NCBI GenBank assembly: GCA_024643625.1
Contig: JAHEMO010000007.1
Location: forward strand, 1-38,427
DNA length: 38,427 nucleotides
DNA from: Chitinophagaceae bacterium
GTDB taxonomy: Bacteria > Bacteroidota > Bacteroidia > Chitinophagales > Chitinophagaceae
Direction: 5' to 3'
Under the pieces are notes generated by a model, which did no database searches, had not been told where the DNA came from, and worked only from the letters and a program-made list of their open reading frames with translations. Shown piece by piece: positions 16,831 through 28,000 of the stretch. The stretch's first letter is position 1, and each line of letters starts with the position of its first letter. A program made the translations under genes and the position numbers.

Positions 16831-16878
16831 TGTATAGCGAAGTGATCCAAAAGGAAACACTGCGCTTTTTTCGTTGGC

Positions 16879-18561
<1,683 letters not shown>

Positions 18562-18611
18562 TTAGTTTACGGGGCCCAACGGCTCTCCGACATGCATTTT
18601 TGCCTTAATAA

Positions 18612-18899
18612 TTACACAATAGCGAGAATATCGCTTTCGCGCATAATCAGGTAGTCAACACCTTCCAACGAAATTTCGGTGCCTGCGTACTTGCCATAAA
18701 GAATGGTGTCACCGGTTTTTACCGTAACGGGCTCGTCTTTCTTACCGGGGCCGGCAGCAATTACTGTTCCACGCTGGGGCTTTTCTTTTGCGGTGTCAGG
18801 AATGATAATTCCACCTGCGGATTTTTCTTCGGCAGCAGCTGGCTTTACAATCACCCTGTCGTGCAATGGGGTGATAGACAACTTTTTCTCTTTTGCCAT
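18612..18899 (-). CDS. groES: Co-chaperonin GroES (10 kDa)
   Basis: 95 residues from the ATG at 18899 ([20 protein letters not shown]), the expected GroES length and start. The mobile loop lies around residues 25-40 ([14 protein letters not shown]), and [13 protein letters not shown] and [10 protein letters not shown] are conserved core strands. It caps the GroEL cage. An in-frame upstream start at 18959 would add 20 residues not found in GroES. The groES-groEL order and spacing indicate one operon. The upstream region carries paired repeats and a possible sigma54-type element. Confidence 0.98.
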   Translation of the reverse strand: MAKEKKLSITPLHDRVIVKPAAAEEKSAGGIIIPDTAKEKPQRGTVIAAGPGKKDEPVTVKTGDTILYGKYAGTEISLEGVDYLIMRESDILAIV

Positions 18900-18953
18900 A
18901 TTTCTTTGATTTTTAGATGTTTTAGTAAATGATTTTTTTACTGACCTACTGTT

Positions 18954-18969
18954 ATCCATAATTGTGCCA
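18954..18969 (-). promoter_or_regulatory. Candidate sigma54-like -24/-12 element upstream of groES
   Basis: On the minus strand TGGCACAATTATGGAT matches the sigma54 pattern TGGCAC-N5-TTGCW at the complete -24 half and at three of five -12 positions (G for the second T, A for C). It would start transcription near 18944, leaving about 45 bases of leader before the groES ATG. The same DNA could be read as a TTGACA-N17-ATTATG promoter. The call is tentative. Confidence 0.35.
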
Positions 18970-18974
18970 TGTGA

Positions 18975-19006
18975 AAAATTGTCAAACCATTGCGATAAAA
19001 TTGTCA
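18975..19006 (-). repeat. Paired TGACAATTTT direct repeats upstream of groES
   Basis: Two identical ten-base copies of TGACAATTTT (19006-18997 and 18984-18975 on the minus strand) are exactly 22 bases apart, that is two helical turns. The nearer copy ends five bases from the TGGCAC element. They lie in the divergent groES/nusB intergenic region. Phase and identity suggest binding sites of a regulator or a duplicated promoter element. Confidence 0.5.
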
Positions 19007-19105
19007 GGTTCAGGGGCTGCTTCTGCCTTAGATGGCAGATTTACCTGAGCAGTAGCTGCCAATGCTGCATTTCTGTCAGCATCTGCAAAAAGCCCGCTAT
19101 TACAC

Positions 19106-19113
19106 TACATTTG
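19106..19113 (+). promoter_or_regulatory. -7 promoter box for nusB operon
   Basis: TACATTTG, followed by C, fits the Bacteroidota sigma-A -7 consensus TAnnTTTG exactly and lies 23 bases before the nusB ATG at 19137. No clear TTTG-type -33 box is seen at the usual distance. Confidence 0.5.
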
Positions 19114-19136
19114 CCGCGCCCAACAGCAGCAGAATT

Positions 19137-20075
19137 ATGATAACGAGGCGTAATATCAGGATAAAGGTGATGCAGACACTGTACACCCGTAAAAGCGGGG
19201 AACAGACCATGCTGAAGGCAGGCGAAGCCGATAAATTGTTACAGACAAAATTTAAGCAGACCTATGGTTTGCTGGCTTTTCAGTTACAAGTGCTTACCGG
19301 TGCGGCCCGCTATGCCGAGAGGGATTCGCGGCTGCGCGGCGCCAAGCATTTACCCTCAAACGACGACCTGAATGTAGCCGTAAAGCTGGCGGGCAACGAA
19401 CTGCTTTGGCGGATTTTGGAATCCGATTTTTACAAAGATGCCATGACCCACACCAAGGGTCACGATGAAGCGGTGACTGAATTGAGCCGCAAAGTTTATC
19501 AGCGTCTTTGCGACACTTCCGAGTATTACCTGTACAACCAGGAGGAGGGCAGGAGCAAGCAAGGTGAAAAGGCTATTATGGAGTTTATCTATAACGACCT
19601 GATGCTGGCCAACGATATTTTTACCGATACGGCTGAGGGTCTTTATCCCAATTGGGACGACGATGCTGAAATGCTGCAGCAGATTGTTATGGCCTATCTG
19701 CAGAAACCCGGGGTATATCGTTTTGATGATTTGCTTACAGATGACAAGCGCAATTATGCAGCCGAACTGATGCAGACCGTTGCTGAAAAACACGACCATT
19801 TATCGGCGCTTATCAAACCCAAGCTCAAAAACTGGGATGCCGACCGGTTGGCACTGCTCGATACCATCTTACTGGAAATGGGTTTGGCAGAGTTTCTCTA
19901 TTTTGAAACTATTCCCCCCAAGGTTACCATTAACGAGTACATTGATATTGCCAAAGCCTACAGTACTGCCCAAAGCGGCCAGTTTGTAAATGGCATTCTC
20001 GATAGTCTTCGCATTGAACTGGAAAAGGAAAACAAAATGATAAAAACTGATTTTCGCAAATCGGCCAAATCCTGA
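19137..20075 (+). CDS. nusB: Transcription antitermination factor NusB
   Basis: 312 residues from ATG 19137 (MITRRNIRIKVMQTLYTRKSG). Bacteroidota NusB proteins are about twice the length of E. coli NusB (139): the NusB helical fold is in the C-terminal half (about 180-300, with DRLALLDTILLEMGLAEFLYF and NEYIDIAKAYSTAQSGQFVNGILD), while the N-terminal half is a lineage-specific extension. It binds boxA RNA with NusE and supports rRNA antitermination. An in-frame ATG at 19062 lies upstream of the good -7 box and is rejected. The next two genes follow closely (DUF1573, yajC), a gene order conserved in this phylum. Confidence 0.93.
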   Translation: MITRRNIRIKVMQTLYTRKSGEQTMLKAGEADKLLQTKFKQTYGLLAFQLQVLTGAARYAERDSRLRGAKHLPSNDDLNVAVKLAGNELLWRILESDFYKDAMTHTKGHDEAVTELSRKVYQRLCDTSEYYLYNQEEGRSKQGEKAIMEFIYNDLMLANDIFTDTAEGLYPNWDDDAEMLQQIVMAYLQKPGVYRFDDLLTDDKRNYAAELMQTVAEKHDHLSALIKPKLKNWDADRLALLDTILLEMGLAEFLYFETIPPKVTINEYIDIAKAYSTAQSGQFVNGILDSLRIELEKENKMIKTDFRKSAKS

Positions 20076-20098
20076 AGCACTAATAAATCCAACATATC

Positions 20099-20572
20099 AT
20101 GACAAAAACATTGCTTAAAACAATTGCCATTGCTGCCTTGCTAAATCTGGCAGGGTGCATTACAGATGCAGATGAACAGGCTACAGACAGCCAACCGGGC
20201 GAGGCCGCCAGCACTGCATCTGTAGCACCTGAGGCACTTACCTCTATGGAGTGGGTTGAGGTGAAAAAAGATCTGGGCACGATAAATGAAGGCCAGCAAA
20301 TGGAGATTATCTATCGGTTTAAGAACACGGGTAAAAAGCCACTTACCATTGCGGCCGCGCAACCCAGTTGCGGATGCACCGTTCCCCAAAAGCCCGATAA
20401 GCCTATTATGCCCGGTGATGAGGGCGAGATAAAAGCGGTATTTGACAGCCAGGGCAGGGCAGGAACCAACCATAAAACAATTACTGTTACCGCCAACACG
20501 GAACCCTCCACCACACATGTGCTGGAATTTGATGTAAACGTAACAGCAGCGGAGAAAAAAGCCGGTGCGTAG
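20099..20572 (+). CDS. DUF1573 domain lipoprotein
   Basis: 157 residues. The signal peptide ends in the lipobox LAGC with C20 as the lipidated residue, followed by an acidic stretch (DADEQ) that favours surface or outer-membrane retention in Bacteroidota. Residues about 50-150 form the DUF1573 immunoglobulin-like domain: DLGTINEGQ, YRFKNTGKKPL, PSCGCTVPQKP and FDSQGRAG are the family landmarks. The function is not known in detail; similar proteins are abundant in this phylum. It starts 23 bases after nusB and 40 bases before yajC, so it is part of the same operon. Confidence 0.9.
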   Translation: MTKTLLKTIAIAALLNLAGCITDADEQATDSQPGEAASTASVAPEALTSMEWVEVKKDLGTINEGQQMEIIYRFKNTGKKPLTIAAAQPSCGCTVPQKPDKPIMPGDEGEIKAVFDSQGRAGTNHKTITVTANTEPSTTHVLEFDVNVTAAEKKAGA

Positions 20573-20611
20573 CACTTTGACTAAATAATAAACTAACAAC
20601 TAAACAGAGGC

Positions 20612-20950
20612 ATGATTCATTTATTTATTACACTGGCCGGGCAGCCCGGCAAAAGCGGCGGATTCGAATTTATTTTCCTGGGTATGATGGTTTTGGTGTT
20701 TTGGCTGTTTATGATACGGCCGCAAGCCAAAAAAGCAAAGGAGCAGAAAAAGTACATTGAAAACCTGCAAAAGGGCGATAAAGTAGTAACCATTGCAGGC
20801 ATTCATGGCACCGTAAACAAGCTTAATGAAGATGGCACTTTTGAATTGCAGGTAAGCCACGGCACCTACCTCAAAATTGAGAAATCGGCAATAAGCATGG
20901 AGATGACGGCTAATGCCAATAAGGGCACAGCTGTTGCAGAAAAGAAATAA
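20612..20950 (+). CDS. yajC: Preprotein translocase accessory subunit YajC
   Basis: 112 residues with one membrane helix (about 18-36, FEFIFLGMMVLVFWLFMIRP), then QAKKAKEQKKYIENLQKGDKV and an SH3-like domain with IAGIHGTVNKL. This is the standard YajC layout. It associates with SecDF in the inner membrane and aids Sec export. A strong terminator follows 28 bases after the stop, ending the nusB-DUF1573-yajC unit. Confidence 0.96.
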   Translation: MIHLFITLAGQPGKSGGFEFIFLGMMVLVFWLFMIRPQAKKAKEQKKYIENLQKGDKVVTIAGIHGTVNKLNEDGTFELQVSHGTYLKIEKSAISMEMTANANKGTAVAEKK

Positions 20951-20978
20951 GAGTGAAATTCCGGTTTGAGCCGGTGCA

Positions 20979-21021
20979 AAAACGGCAGGCGTCTATCAAG
21001 ATAGTCCTGCCGTTTTGTTTT
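20979..21021 (+). terminator. Rho-independent terminator after yajC
   Basis: AAAACGGCAGG (20979-20989) pairs with CCTGCCGTTTT (21006-21016), with an inner stem CTATC-AA-GATAG, followed by GTTTTAA. It is a long GC-rich hairpin with a U-tract. The OstA-like gene begins about 20 bases later. Confidence 0.87.
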
Positions 21022-21039
21022 AACAGGAAATGGGCAAGC

Positions 21040-22722
21040 ATGGTGCTAAAAACTGAAGCATATTTGCGGGTAATGCGTTGCTATTTTGCATTGATAACCA
21101 TGGTTTTACTGTGTCCTGTTGTTTTGCAGGCACAGGTACCTGTGCAGCCTCAGAGGCCGGGTGCAACTGCAGATACTATGCCGCCCGGCGGGGGCATCCG
21201 TACCGTGTACATAGTAAACGCCGACCGCCTGAGCATGCAAAAAGTTGATAGTGTAACCACCTTGCAAACTGCCGCAGGTAATGTGCATTTTAGGCAGGAC
21301 AATACCGATTTTTATGCCGATAGCATAGTGCTTAATCAATTTACCAGCATAGTGCAGTCATATGGCCGGGTGCATATAAACGATTCTGATAGCCTGAATA
21401 CTTATGCCAAATACCTGCGCTACGATGGCAAAACCAAGATTGCTACGCTGGAAAAAGATGTAAAACTGGTAGACAGCAAAGGCGGCGTACTAACCACGCA
21501 GGAGCTGGTGTACGATCTTAATGCCAGCATGGCTACCTACAATAACAACGGCAAAATTGTAAATAAAAAAACTACCCTCACCAGCAAGCGCGGCACTTAC
21601 TACGGTGGCACAAAAGATGTGGTGTTTGGCGGCAATGTATTGCTGCAGGATCCGGAATATAAAATTGCTGCCGACTCGCTGCAATACAATACCCAAAACG
21701 AGGTAGCCACTTTTATTGCCCCTACCACTATTGTTACCGGCAAGCGCACCATATTTACCCGAAAGGGTTATTACAATCTGCAGACAGGCAAGGCAGAGTT
21801 TTTTGAGCGGCCGTCCATTGTGGATTCCACCTATTCTATTGATGCGGAAGACATGGCTTTTGATGATAAGGAGGGTCTTGCTCAGTTTAGAGGGAATGTG
21901 GTTTATGTAGATACAGCCAACGGCATATCGGTACTCAGCAACCAACTGTATGCCAACAAAAAAGAAAGTTCTTTTCTGGCTACGCAAAATCCGCTGTTGA
22001 TTTTGAAGCAGGAAACTGATAGCCTGTTTGTAACGGCGGATACGCTCTATTCCGGAAAAATTTCGGTTCTCAGCAAAACCCGTAGTATTCCTTTCATTCG
22101 CGATACGGCGAATGGCAATTGGATACCACCCGATCTTGCCGGTAAAGACTCATCAGCCGATCGTTTTTTTGAAGCATGGCACCATGTCCGCATTTTTTCA
22201 GACTCGGTGCAGGCTGTGGCAGATAGTTTGTTTTATGCCGGGAGCGATTCTGCTTTTCGGCTGTTTTCTGATCCCATTGTGTGGGCCAGCGAAAGCCAGA
22301 TAACGGCGGATACTATTTACCTTTTTACCAAAGACAAAAAGGCTGAGCGGCTTTGGGCTTACTACAACAGTTTTATCATCAATAAAATTGGTGGTAATCA
22401 ATACAATCAGGTAAAGGGAAATACGCTAAATGCCTTATTTAAGGAAGGTACTATTGACTATGTGCGGGCCAAGGGCCGTGCTGAAACTGTATATTACGCC
22501 CTTGATGAACAGGACCAGTACGTGGGTATGAACCGGGCAACCAGCGATGCTGTTGATTTGTTTTTTGAGGAAAGGAAAGCGAAAAAAGTGTTGTTCATCA
22601 AGGATTTGCAGGGAACGCTTTATCCCATTACGCAAATTCCGCTGAATGAAGACCGGTTAAATGGATTCAACTGGTTGGAAGGGAAACGTCCCAAATCGTA
22701 TTTGGAACTCATGGAAAATTAA
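21040..22722 (+). CDS. OstA-like/LptA-domain exported protein
   Basis: 560 residues from ATG 21040. A start at 21073 (MRCYFALITMVLLCPVVLQAQ) would give a cleaner signal peptide and is equally possible. After the signal, repeated beta-jellyroll strands of the OstA N-terminal domain are visible: FRQDNTDFYADSIVLNQ, QSYGRVHINDSD, YLRYDGKTKIATLEKDV and RGTYYGGTKDVVFGGNV. In Proteobacteria the domain forms the LptA bridge carrying LPS across the periplasm; the longer Bacteroidota form probably does the same in the Lpt pathway. A GTG-start extension to 20953 would run through the yajC terminator and is rejected. An LptE-like gene is found at 36058-36561. Confidence 0.85.
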   Translation: MVLKTEAYLRVMRCYFALITMVLLCPVVLQAQVPVQPQRPGATADTMPPGGGIRTVYIVNADRLSMQKVDSVTTLQTAAGNVHFRQDNTDFYADSIVLNQFTSIVQSYGRVHINDSDSLNTYAKYLRYDGKTKIATLEKDVKLVDSKGGVLTTQELVYDLNASMATYNNNGKIVNKKTTLTSKRGTYYGGTKDVVFGGNVLLQDPEYKIAADSLQYNTQNEVATFIAPTTIVTGKRTIFTRKGYYNLQTGKAEFFERPSIVDSTYSIDAEDMAFDDKEGLAQFRGNVVYVDTANGISVLSNQLYANKKESSFLATQNPLLILKQETDSLFVTADTLYSGKISVLSKTRSIPFIRDTANGNWIPPDLAGKDSSADRFFEAWHHVRIFSDSVQAVADSLFYAGSDSAFRLFSDPIVWASESQITADTIYLFTKDKKAERLWAYYNSFIINKIGGNQYNQVKGNTLNALFKEGTIDYVRAKGRAETVYYALDEQDQYVGMNRATSDAVDLFFEERKAKKVLFIKDLQGTLYPITQIPLNEDRLNGFNWLEGKRPKSYLELMEN

Positions 22723-22748
22723 GGCCTCGAGCCTATAACCATTTAAGC

Positions 22749-23942
22749 ATGGCATTAGGATTTCTTCGTTTTCGGTTTGTAAACTTTCTGCAGGAGTTTA
22801 TCCATGATAGCCGCACCATCGGTATCATGCTGGTCATTTGCACAGCAGTATCACTAATCGTAGCAAATACGCCATTTGGTGAGGCCTACGTAGATTTTTT
22901 CAGCAAAGAGTTTGATTTTTTTCACCAGGTGCATTTGCCGCACAGCGTAGCCCATTGGATAAACGATGGCCTTATGGCTGTATTCTTTTTTCTGGTAGGT
23001 ATGGAGATAAAAAGAGAACTCGTAATGGGCGAACTCTCTTCTGTAAAACGCGCCATACTACCTATTGCAGCGGCCATTGGCGGCATGGTGGTACCTGCCG
23101 TTATTTACATGATTTTTAATAAGGGAACCGATTTTTCCGCCGGCTGGGGAATACCCATGGCTACCGATATTGCTTTCTCGTTGGGTATTGCCTCCATTAT
23201 GGGTAAAAGATGTCCTACCAATCTCAAAGTATTCCTCACTGCGCTGGCCATTATCGACGATTTGGGAGCCATTGTAGTTATTGCCGTTTTTTATGGGGAA
23301 AGCGTTAAAGGATGGTACCTTCTTGGTGCATTGCTGGTATTGGCAGCCTTTGTATTAATGAACCGGCGAAAAGTAAAATTTGGTCCTTTGCATTGGATTT
23401 TGGCCATATTGCTTTGGTATCTTGTATTCAATTCCGGCATTCACGCCACCGTTGCGGGCGTTTTATTTGCTTTTACCATTCCTGATAACCTGTTGGCCAA
23501 ATTGGAATTGAAGTTTCACAACTTCGTCAATTTCGGCATTTTGCCTGTATTTGCGCTGGCCAACACGGCCATCATCATCAATGCCGGTATGGCTGCCGGC
23601 CTCGGCAGCGTTCTGGGCCTTGGTATCATGCTGGGCTTACTTATTGGCAAGCCGGTTGGCATAGTGGGTGCCTGCTGGTTGCTGGTAACAAAAAGGGTGG
23701 CCGAATTGCCCAGAGGCGTTAGTTGGAATAAGATGATTGGTGCAGGTCTTTTGGCGGGCATAGGGTTCACCATGTCCATTTTTATTGCGGGCCTTGCATT
23801 TGGTGCCAGAGATGTCCAGGACACTTCCAAAATCGCCATATTACTGGCGGCGCTGCTCAGTGTGCTCCTTTCTTTTCTCTGGTTTCGCTTCTTTACCAAG
23901 GATCCAAAGCCGTCGGTTCATATTGAGCACAGTTTGGAATAA
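22749..23942 (+). CDS. nhaA: Na+/H+ antiporter NhaA
   Basis: 397 residues, about 11-12 membrane segments. The family landmarks are present: NDGLMAVFFFLVGMEIKREL (72-91), MATDIAF with D140, and the discontinuous-helix acidic pair D170-D171 in LAIIDDLGAI, which correspond to the ion-binding aspartates of E. coli NhaA. It expels Na+ in exchange for H+ and supports pH and sodium homeostasis. It starts 26 bases after the OstA-like stop, so probably the same transcript, though no functional link is implied. It is intact and of normal length. Confidence 0.97.
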   Translation: MALGFLRFRFVNFLQEFIHDSRTIGIMLVICTAVSLIVANTPFGEAYVDFFSKEFDFFHQVHLPHSVAHWINDGLMAVFFFLVGMEIKRELVMGELSSVKRAILPIAAAIGGMVVPAVIYMIFNKGTDFSAGWGIPMATDIAFSLGIASIMGKRCPTNLKVFLTALAIIDDLGAIVVIAVFYGESVKGWYLLGALLVLAAFVLMNRRKVKFGPLHWILAILLWYLVFNSGIHATVAGVLFAFTIPDNLLAKLELKFHNFVNFGILPVFALANTAIIINAGMAAGLGSVLGLGIMLGLLIGKPVGIVGACWLLVTKRVAELPRGVSWNKMIGAGLLAGIGFTMSIFIAGLAFGARDVQDTSKIAILLAALLSVLLSFLWFRFFTKDPKPSVHIEHSLE

Positions 23943-24086
23943 TTGCCGTTTTGTCTTCCTACGCCATCTCCCATTTTTGCGCTGAAAGTCCCTTCATGTT
24001 TGTCCATAGATAAACGGATTTGGTACAACTATTTGCAGGTTGCAACGATTAGCCCTTACTTTTATGCGGAAATTTGCGGGTTTGCC

Positions 24087-24833
24087 ATGCTAAAACAAGA
24101 ACGTCAGGCGTATATATTAAAGCAGTTAGATGTACATAATAAGGTGCTAACCACCGATTTATGCAGTAGCCTGGCAGTAAGCGAGGATACGGTTCGGCGC
24201 GACTTGCAGGATCTGGCCGAAGCCGGCAAATTGCATAAAGTGCATGGCGGCGCACTTTCCACATCTTTTCAATATTCACTGCAGCCGGCCCCGGTTTACC
24301 ATCAACTCGAAAAGCAGAATATCGCCCAAAAAGGCATCAACCTGATGCGCGATGGCATGCTGGTACTGCTGAGTGGAGGTACCACAATTTTACAAATGGT
24401 AAAGGCCCTGCCCCCTGATTTGCAGGTAACTTTTATGACCATAAGTATCCCGGTGGCGCTGGAACTAATGAATCATCCGCGGGCCGAAGTGATATTTATA
24501 GGAAACAGACTCAACAAAAACACAAAGACAGCCGTGGGATCCGAAGTGGTAGCCAGGCTTGAGGGCGTCCGGGCGGACCTGTGCTTTTTGGGCACCAATA
24601 GTATTGATGTGGAGGCGGGAGTAACAGATTCTGAATGGGAAATAATAGATGTGAAGCGGGCAATGATAGCCGCTTCCGACCGGGTAGTCAGTTTGGCCAT
24701 ATCCGAAAAGCTCAATACCGTTCAAAAGTTCAAAGTGTGCGGGCTGGACGAAATTGACTATATCGCTACAGAACTGCCGTACGATGCGGGTATCCTGGAG
24801 TGCTTTGCCCAAACCGGAATTGGAATCCTTTAA
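24087..24833 (+). CDS. DeoR/GlpR-family transcriptional regulator
   Basis: 248 residues from ATG 24087. The N-terminal DeoR winged helix is MLKQERQAYILKQLDVHNKV with LAVSEDTVRRDLQDLAEAGKL (about 29-49) and KVHGGAL. The C-terminal domain has LLSGGTTILQMVKALP and the IFIGNRLNKNTKTAVG segment of the sugar-phosphate sensing fold. Such regulators usually repress sugar or nucleoside catabolism until a phosphorylated sugar binds. A longer frame from 23943 would give an unrelated N-terminus. Its target is not obvious: the nearest candidate is the SusC/SusD unit 185 bases downstream on the same strand, or its own gene. Confidence 0.92.
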   Translation: MLKQERQAYILKQLDVHNKVLTTDLCSSLAVSEDTVRRDLQDLAEAGKLHKVHGGALSTSFQYSLQPAPVYHQLEKQNIAQKGINLMRDGMLVLLSGGTTILQMVKALPPDLQVTFMTISIPVALELMNHPRAEVIFIGNRLNKNTKTAVGSEVVARLEGVRADLCFLGTNSIDVEAGVTDSEWEIIDVKRAMIAASDRVVSLAISEKLNTVQKFKVCGLDEIDYIATELPYDAGILECFAQTGIGIL

Positions 24834-24902
24834 GCCCTGGCCGACGCCCCCGGCTACTTATTCAGATTTTCGGTTTCTATTCACATTTTATTAAAATTTA
24901 TT

Positions 24903-24931
24903 TTGGTTTCCCGGCCGAAAGGCTATTTTCG
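24903..24931 (+). promoter_or_regulatory. Candidate promoter of susC-susD-DUF4397 unit
   Basis: TTG (24903-24905), 18 bases, then TATTTTCG (24924-24931) is one base from TAnnTTTG in the -7 box. It gives a leader of about 80 bases before the ATG at 25019. The rest of the 185-base gap has no clear hairpin. Confidence 0.35.
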
Positions 24932-25018
24932 TTTTTAGTCTTATTTGTGCGGGTTTGTGCGTGATTATATTTTTTCCTGCTGAAGCCTGCGTAAATCTTT
25001 AAAAACCAAAACGAGCTT

Positions 25019-28000
25019 ATGAAAAAACTAATGAGCCTGTTGACACTGTGTATGGTAGCGTCGCTTTTTACAGTGGCCATAGCGCAGCAGCAAAAAGCAA
25101 CAGGAAAGGTTGTGGACGCCCGGTCTAACGATCCTTTGGTAGGCGTTACAGTAACGAACCAAAAAACAAAAAAAGCAACCACTACCGACGCTTCGGGCAA
25201 TTTTAGCCTTGATGCAGCTGTAGGTGATATGCTTGATGTAACCTATGTGGGTTTTATCAAACGTTCCTTTCGGGTGCCGGAAAGTGGCAGCCTCGGGCAG
25301 ATTTCATTGCTGGTAAATGAAGGGAGCGAATTGGACGAGGTGGTAGTAACCTCCTTTGGTATTGAACGCCAAAAGAGAGGTTTAGGTGCATCCACTCAGT
25401 CTGTTGACGGCAAGGAAATTGCCCAAACACAGCGCGAGAACTTCATAAACTCGTTGCAGGGCAGGGTAGCCGGCGCAACAGTAAACAGTACGAGCGGCGC
25501 GCCCGGAGCGTCTTCGCAAATTGTATTGCGCGGCTTTAATAGCTTAAGCGGCAATAACTCTCCACTTTTTATTATTGACGGCTTGCCTGTAAACAACAGC
25601 ACTTTCGAGCAAAGATTTTTGGCGAGTGATAAACCAAACCGCGATGATGATTACAGCAACCGCGGTATTGATATCAACCCGGATGATATTGAATCGGTAA
25701 CCATCCTGAAAGGTCCCGAAGCAGCAGCACTCTACGGTATTGATGCCGGTAGCGGTGCTATTGTTATTACCACCCGCAAGGGTAAGGCGGGCAAAATGAA
25801 AGTGTCATACGATAATAATTTCCGTTTAGAAACTTTGCGTAAGTATCCTGAAATACAGAATGAATTTAGCAACGGTATCAACGGTACGTTTGATAGTACA
25901 ACCCGTTCTCGTTTTGGACCACGCTGGCCAGAGGGAACTAAACTTTACAATAACGTAGAAAATTTCTTCAATACAGGCTTTTCGCAAAAGCATAACCTTA
26001 ATCTGCAAGGTGGAAAAAACGGCTTTGTATATCGTGCAAACATTACCTGGCAGGATCAGCTTGGCATTATTCCTGAAACGCGTTACACCCGCTTTATTCC
26101 ACGTTTAACATTGGAAAAGGCTTTTAGCAAGAAATTCAAGGTTAGCTCCACCCTGACTTATACGCACAGCAAAAACGATAAGGCATTTCGGGGAGCCGGA
26201 GGTTTTCTGAACAATCTTTTGCTTTGGCCATCCTGGGACGATGTAACCAATTGGCTTGATGAAAATGGTAATCGGCGCAAAGTTGTGGAAGACGATAATT
26301 TTCGCGAAGTGGATAATCCATTCTGGGATGTTAATCGCAACAAGAATCAGGATATCCTTGATCGGTATATCATAAACGTATCCGCAGTGTATGATCCAAC
26401 CAACTGGCTAAATATCACGGCCCGTGGCGGTATAGATGCCTTTAACCAGGGTGGCGAATACATGTATAGCCCGCAAAGCAATGCCTACCTTACCACCAGC
26501 GGTTTTGCAGAAAAATATGATATCTTCTACAGAGGCTTAAGTGGTAACGTAATAGCAACCGGAAAGTGGAAGTTTGGTAAACTTGGAACTACTGTTCGTG
26601 TTGGATCGGCTATCGATGATTTCCGCACAGAATCGTGGAGCGAGAACGCTGAAGATATAGGAGACTTCTTTGGCTTCGAACTCAGCACCAAGCCTGAAAA
26701 ACGACTAAACAGTCGCGATCGCGGCCGCGATACATTAACCCAGCGTAGGTTGGTAGGCGTCTTTGGCGAAGTTGGTCTTAGCTGGGAAAATTGGTTTTAC
26801 CTTACCCTTACCGGTCGTAATGACTTGTCTAGTACTCTGCCCGAAGAATCACGTTCATTCTTTTATCCCAGCATAAGCGGTTCTTTTGTGTTCAGTGAGT
26901 TATTGGCTCCCAAGTCCACTGTATTTTCATTCGGTAAGTTACGGGCCAGCTTTGCACAGGCCGCCAAGGATATTCCACCTTATGTAAACCAAAGTGTTTA
27001 TACCGCCCAACTTACCAGCGGGCAAGGCTTTGCCTACGGCTTTAGAAATAACAGCCCGCTAATTGTTCCTGAAAGGCAGAACACCTATGAGATTGGTACT
27101 GAGCTCAAGTTTTTCAGAAACAGGTTGAGCTTTGATGTCACCTATTATAATACTTCCAATATTGGTCAGATTGTAACGGACTACCGAGGTAGCTACGGTA
27201 CCGGGTTTATTTTGAATACAGGCAATATCGCCGACACCAAAAATCAGGGCGTGGAAGCAATGATTAATTTCACTGCTGTACAGACCAAAGATTTTCGTTG
27301 GGATACCAGGTTAAACTTTGCCCGTAGCTGGAATGAGGTTACAAAATTGCCGCCAACCGTTACTGAATTTTATAATTCTGATAGCTGGATAGGCAATTAC
27401 CGCAATGGTCTTTTACTTAACGGCCCAACCACCGGTATAACAGGTGCCACTTATCTGCGTAACAATACCGGAGACATTCTTATAGATCCCACTACCGGTT
27501 TGCCGCAGGTTGATGGTACTTACCGCCTGATAGGCGATCGTCTGCCAACCTTTACAACGGGTATTGTAAACACCCTGCAATACAAACAATGGTCGCTAAG
27601 CTTCCTGCTTGATGTGCGGGTAGGTGGCGATATCCTCAATGGAAATGAATTGTATTGGACAACGGTAGGTCTAAGTAAGCGTACGCTGGACAGGGAAACG
27701 CCAAGGGTAATTTCTGGTGTGTTGGCAGATGGTTTGCAAAACACGGCTAATCCAACACGCAATACCATTGCCCTTAATCCTTACTTCTACAACGATATAT
27801 ATACGAGCCGCGCATTGGCAGACGATTATATGGAGCGTGGTGTAAATTGGTTATGGTGTCGCGATATCACTTTGCGTTATGGCGTGCCGGCAGATAAATT
27901 GAGGAACAGCAAGGTATTTAGCAGCCTCAGTGCTTTTATTACTTGTACCGATTTATTTGTGTTAACCAATTACAGTGGATTTAACCCCAACGGCAATGGC

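Noticed and set aside
18897-18959. GroES with a 20-residue basic N-terminal extension
   Set aside because: GroES proteins begin at the MAKEKK site; the extra codons overlap the proposed promoter element and have no family support.
19062-19136. Upstream ATG for nusB
   Set aside because: It lies before the TACATTTG box and adds residues not seen in NusB proteins.
20953-21039. GTG start for the OstA-like gene
   Set aside because: The coding path would pass through the yajC terminator hairpin, and the residues do not form a signal peptide at the N-terminus.
23943-24086. N-terminal extension of the DeoR-type regulator
   Set aside because: The HTH of the family begins within a few residues of the start, which matches ATG 24087.
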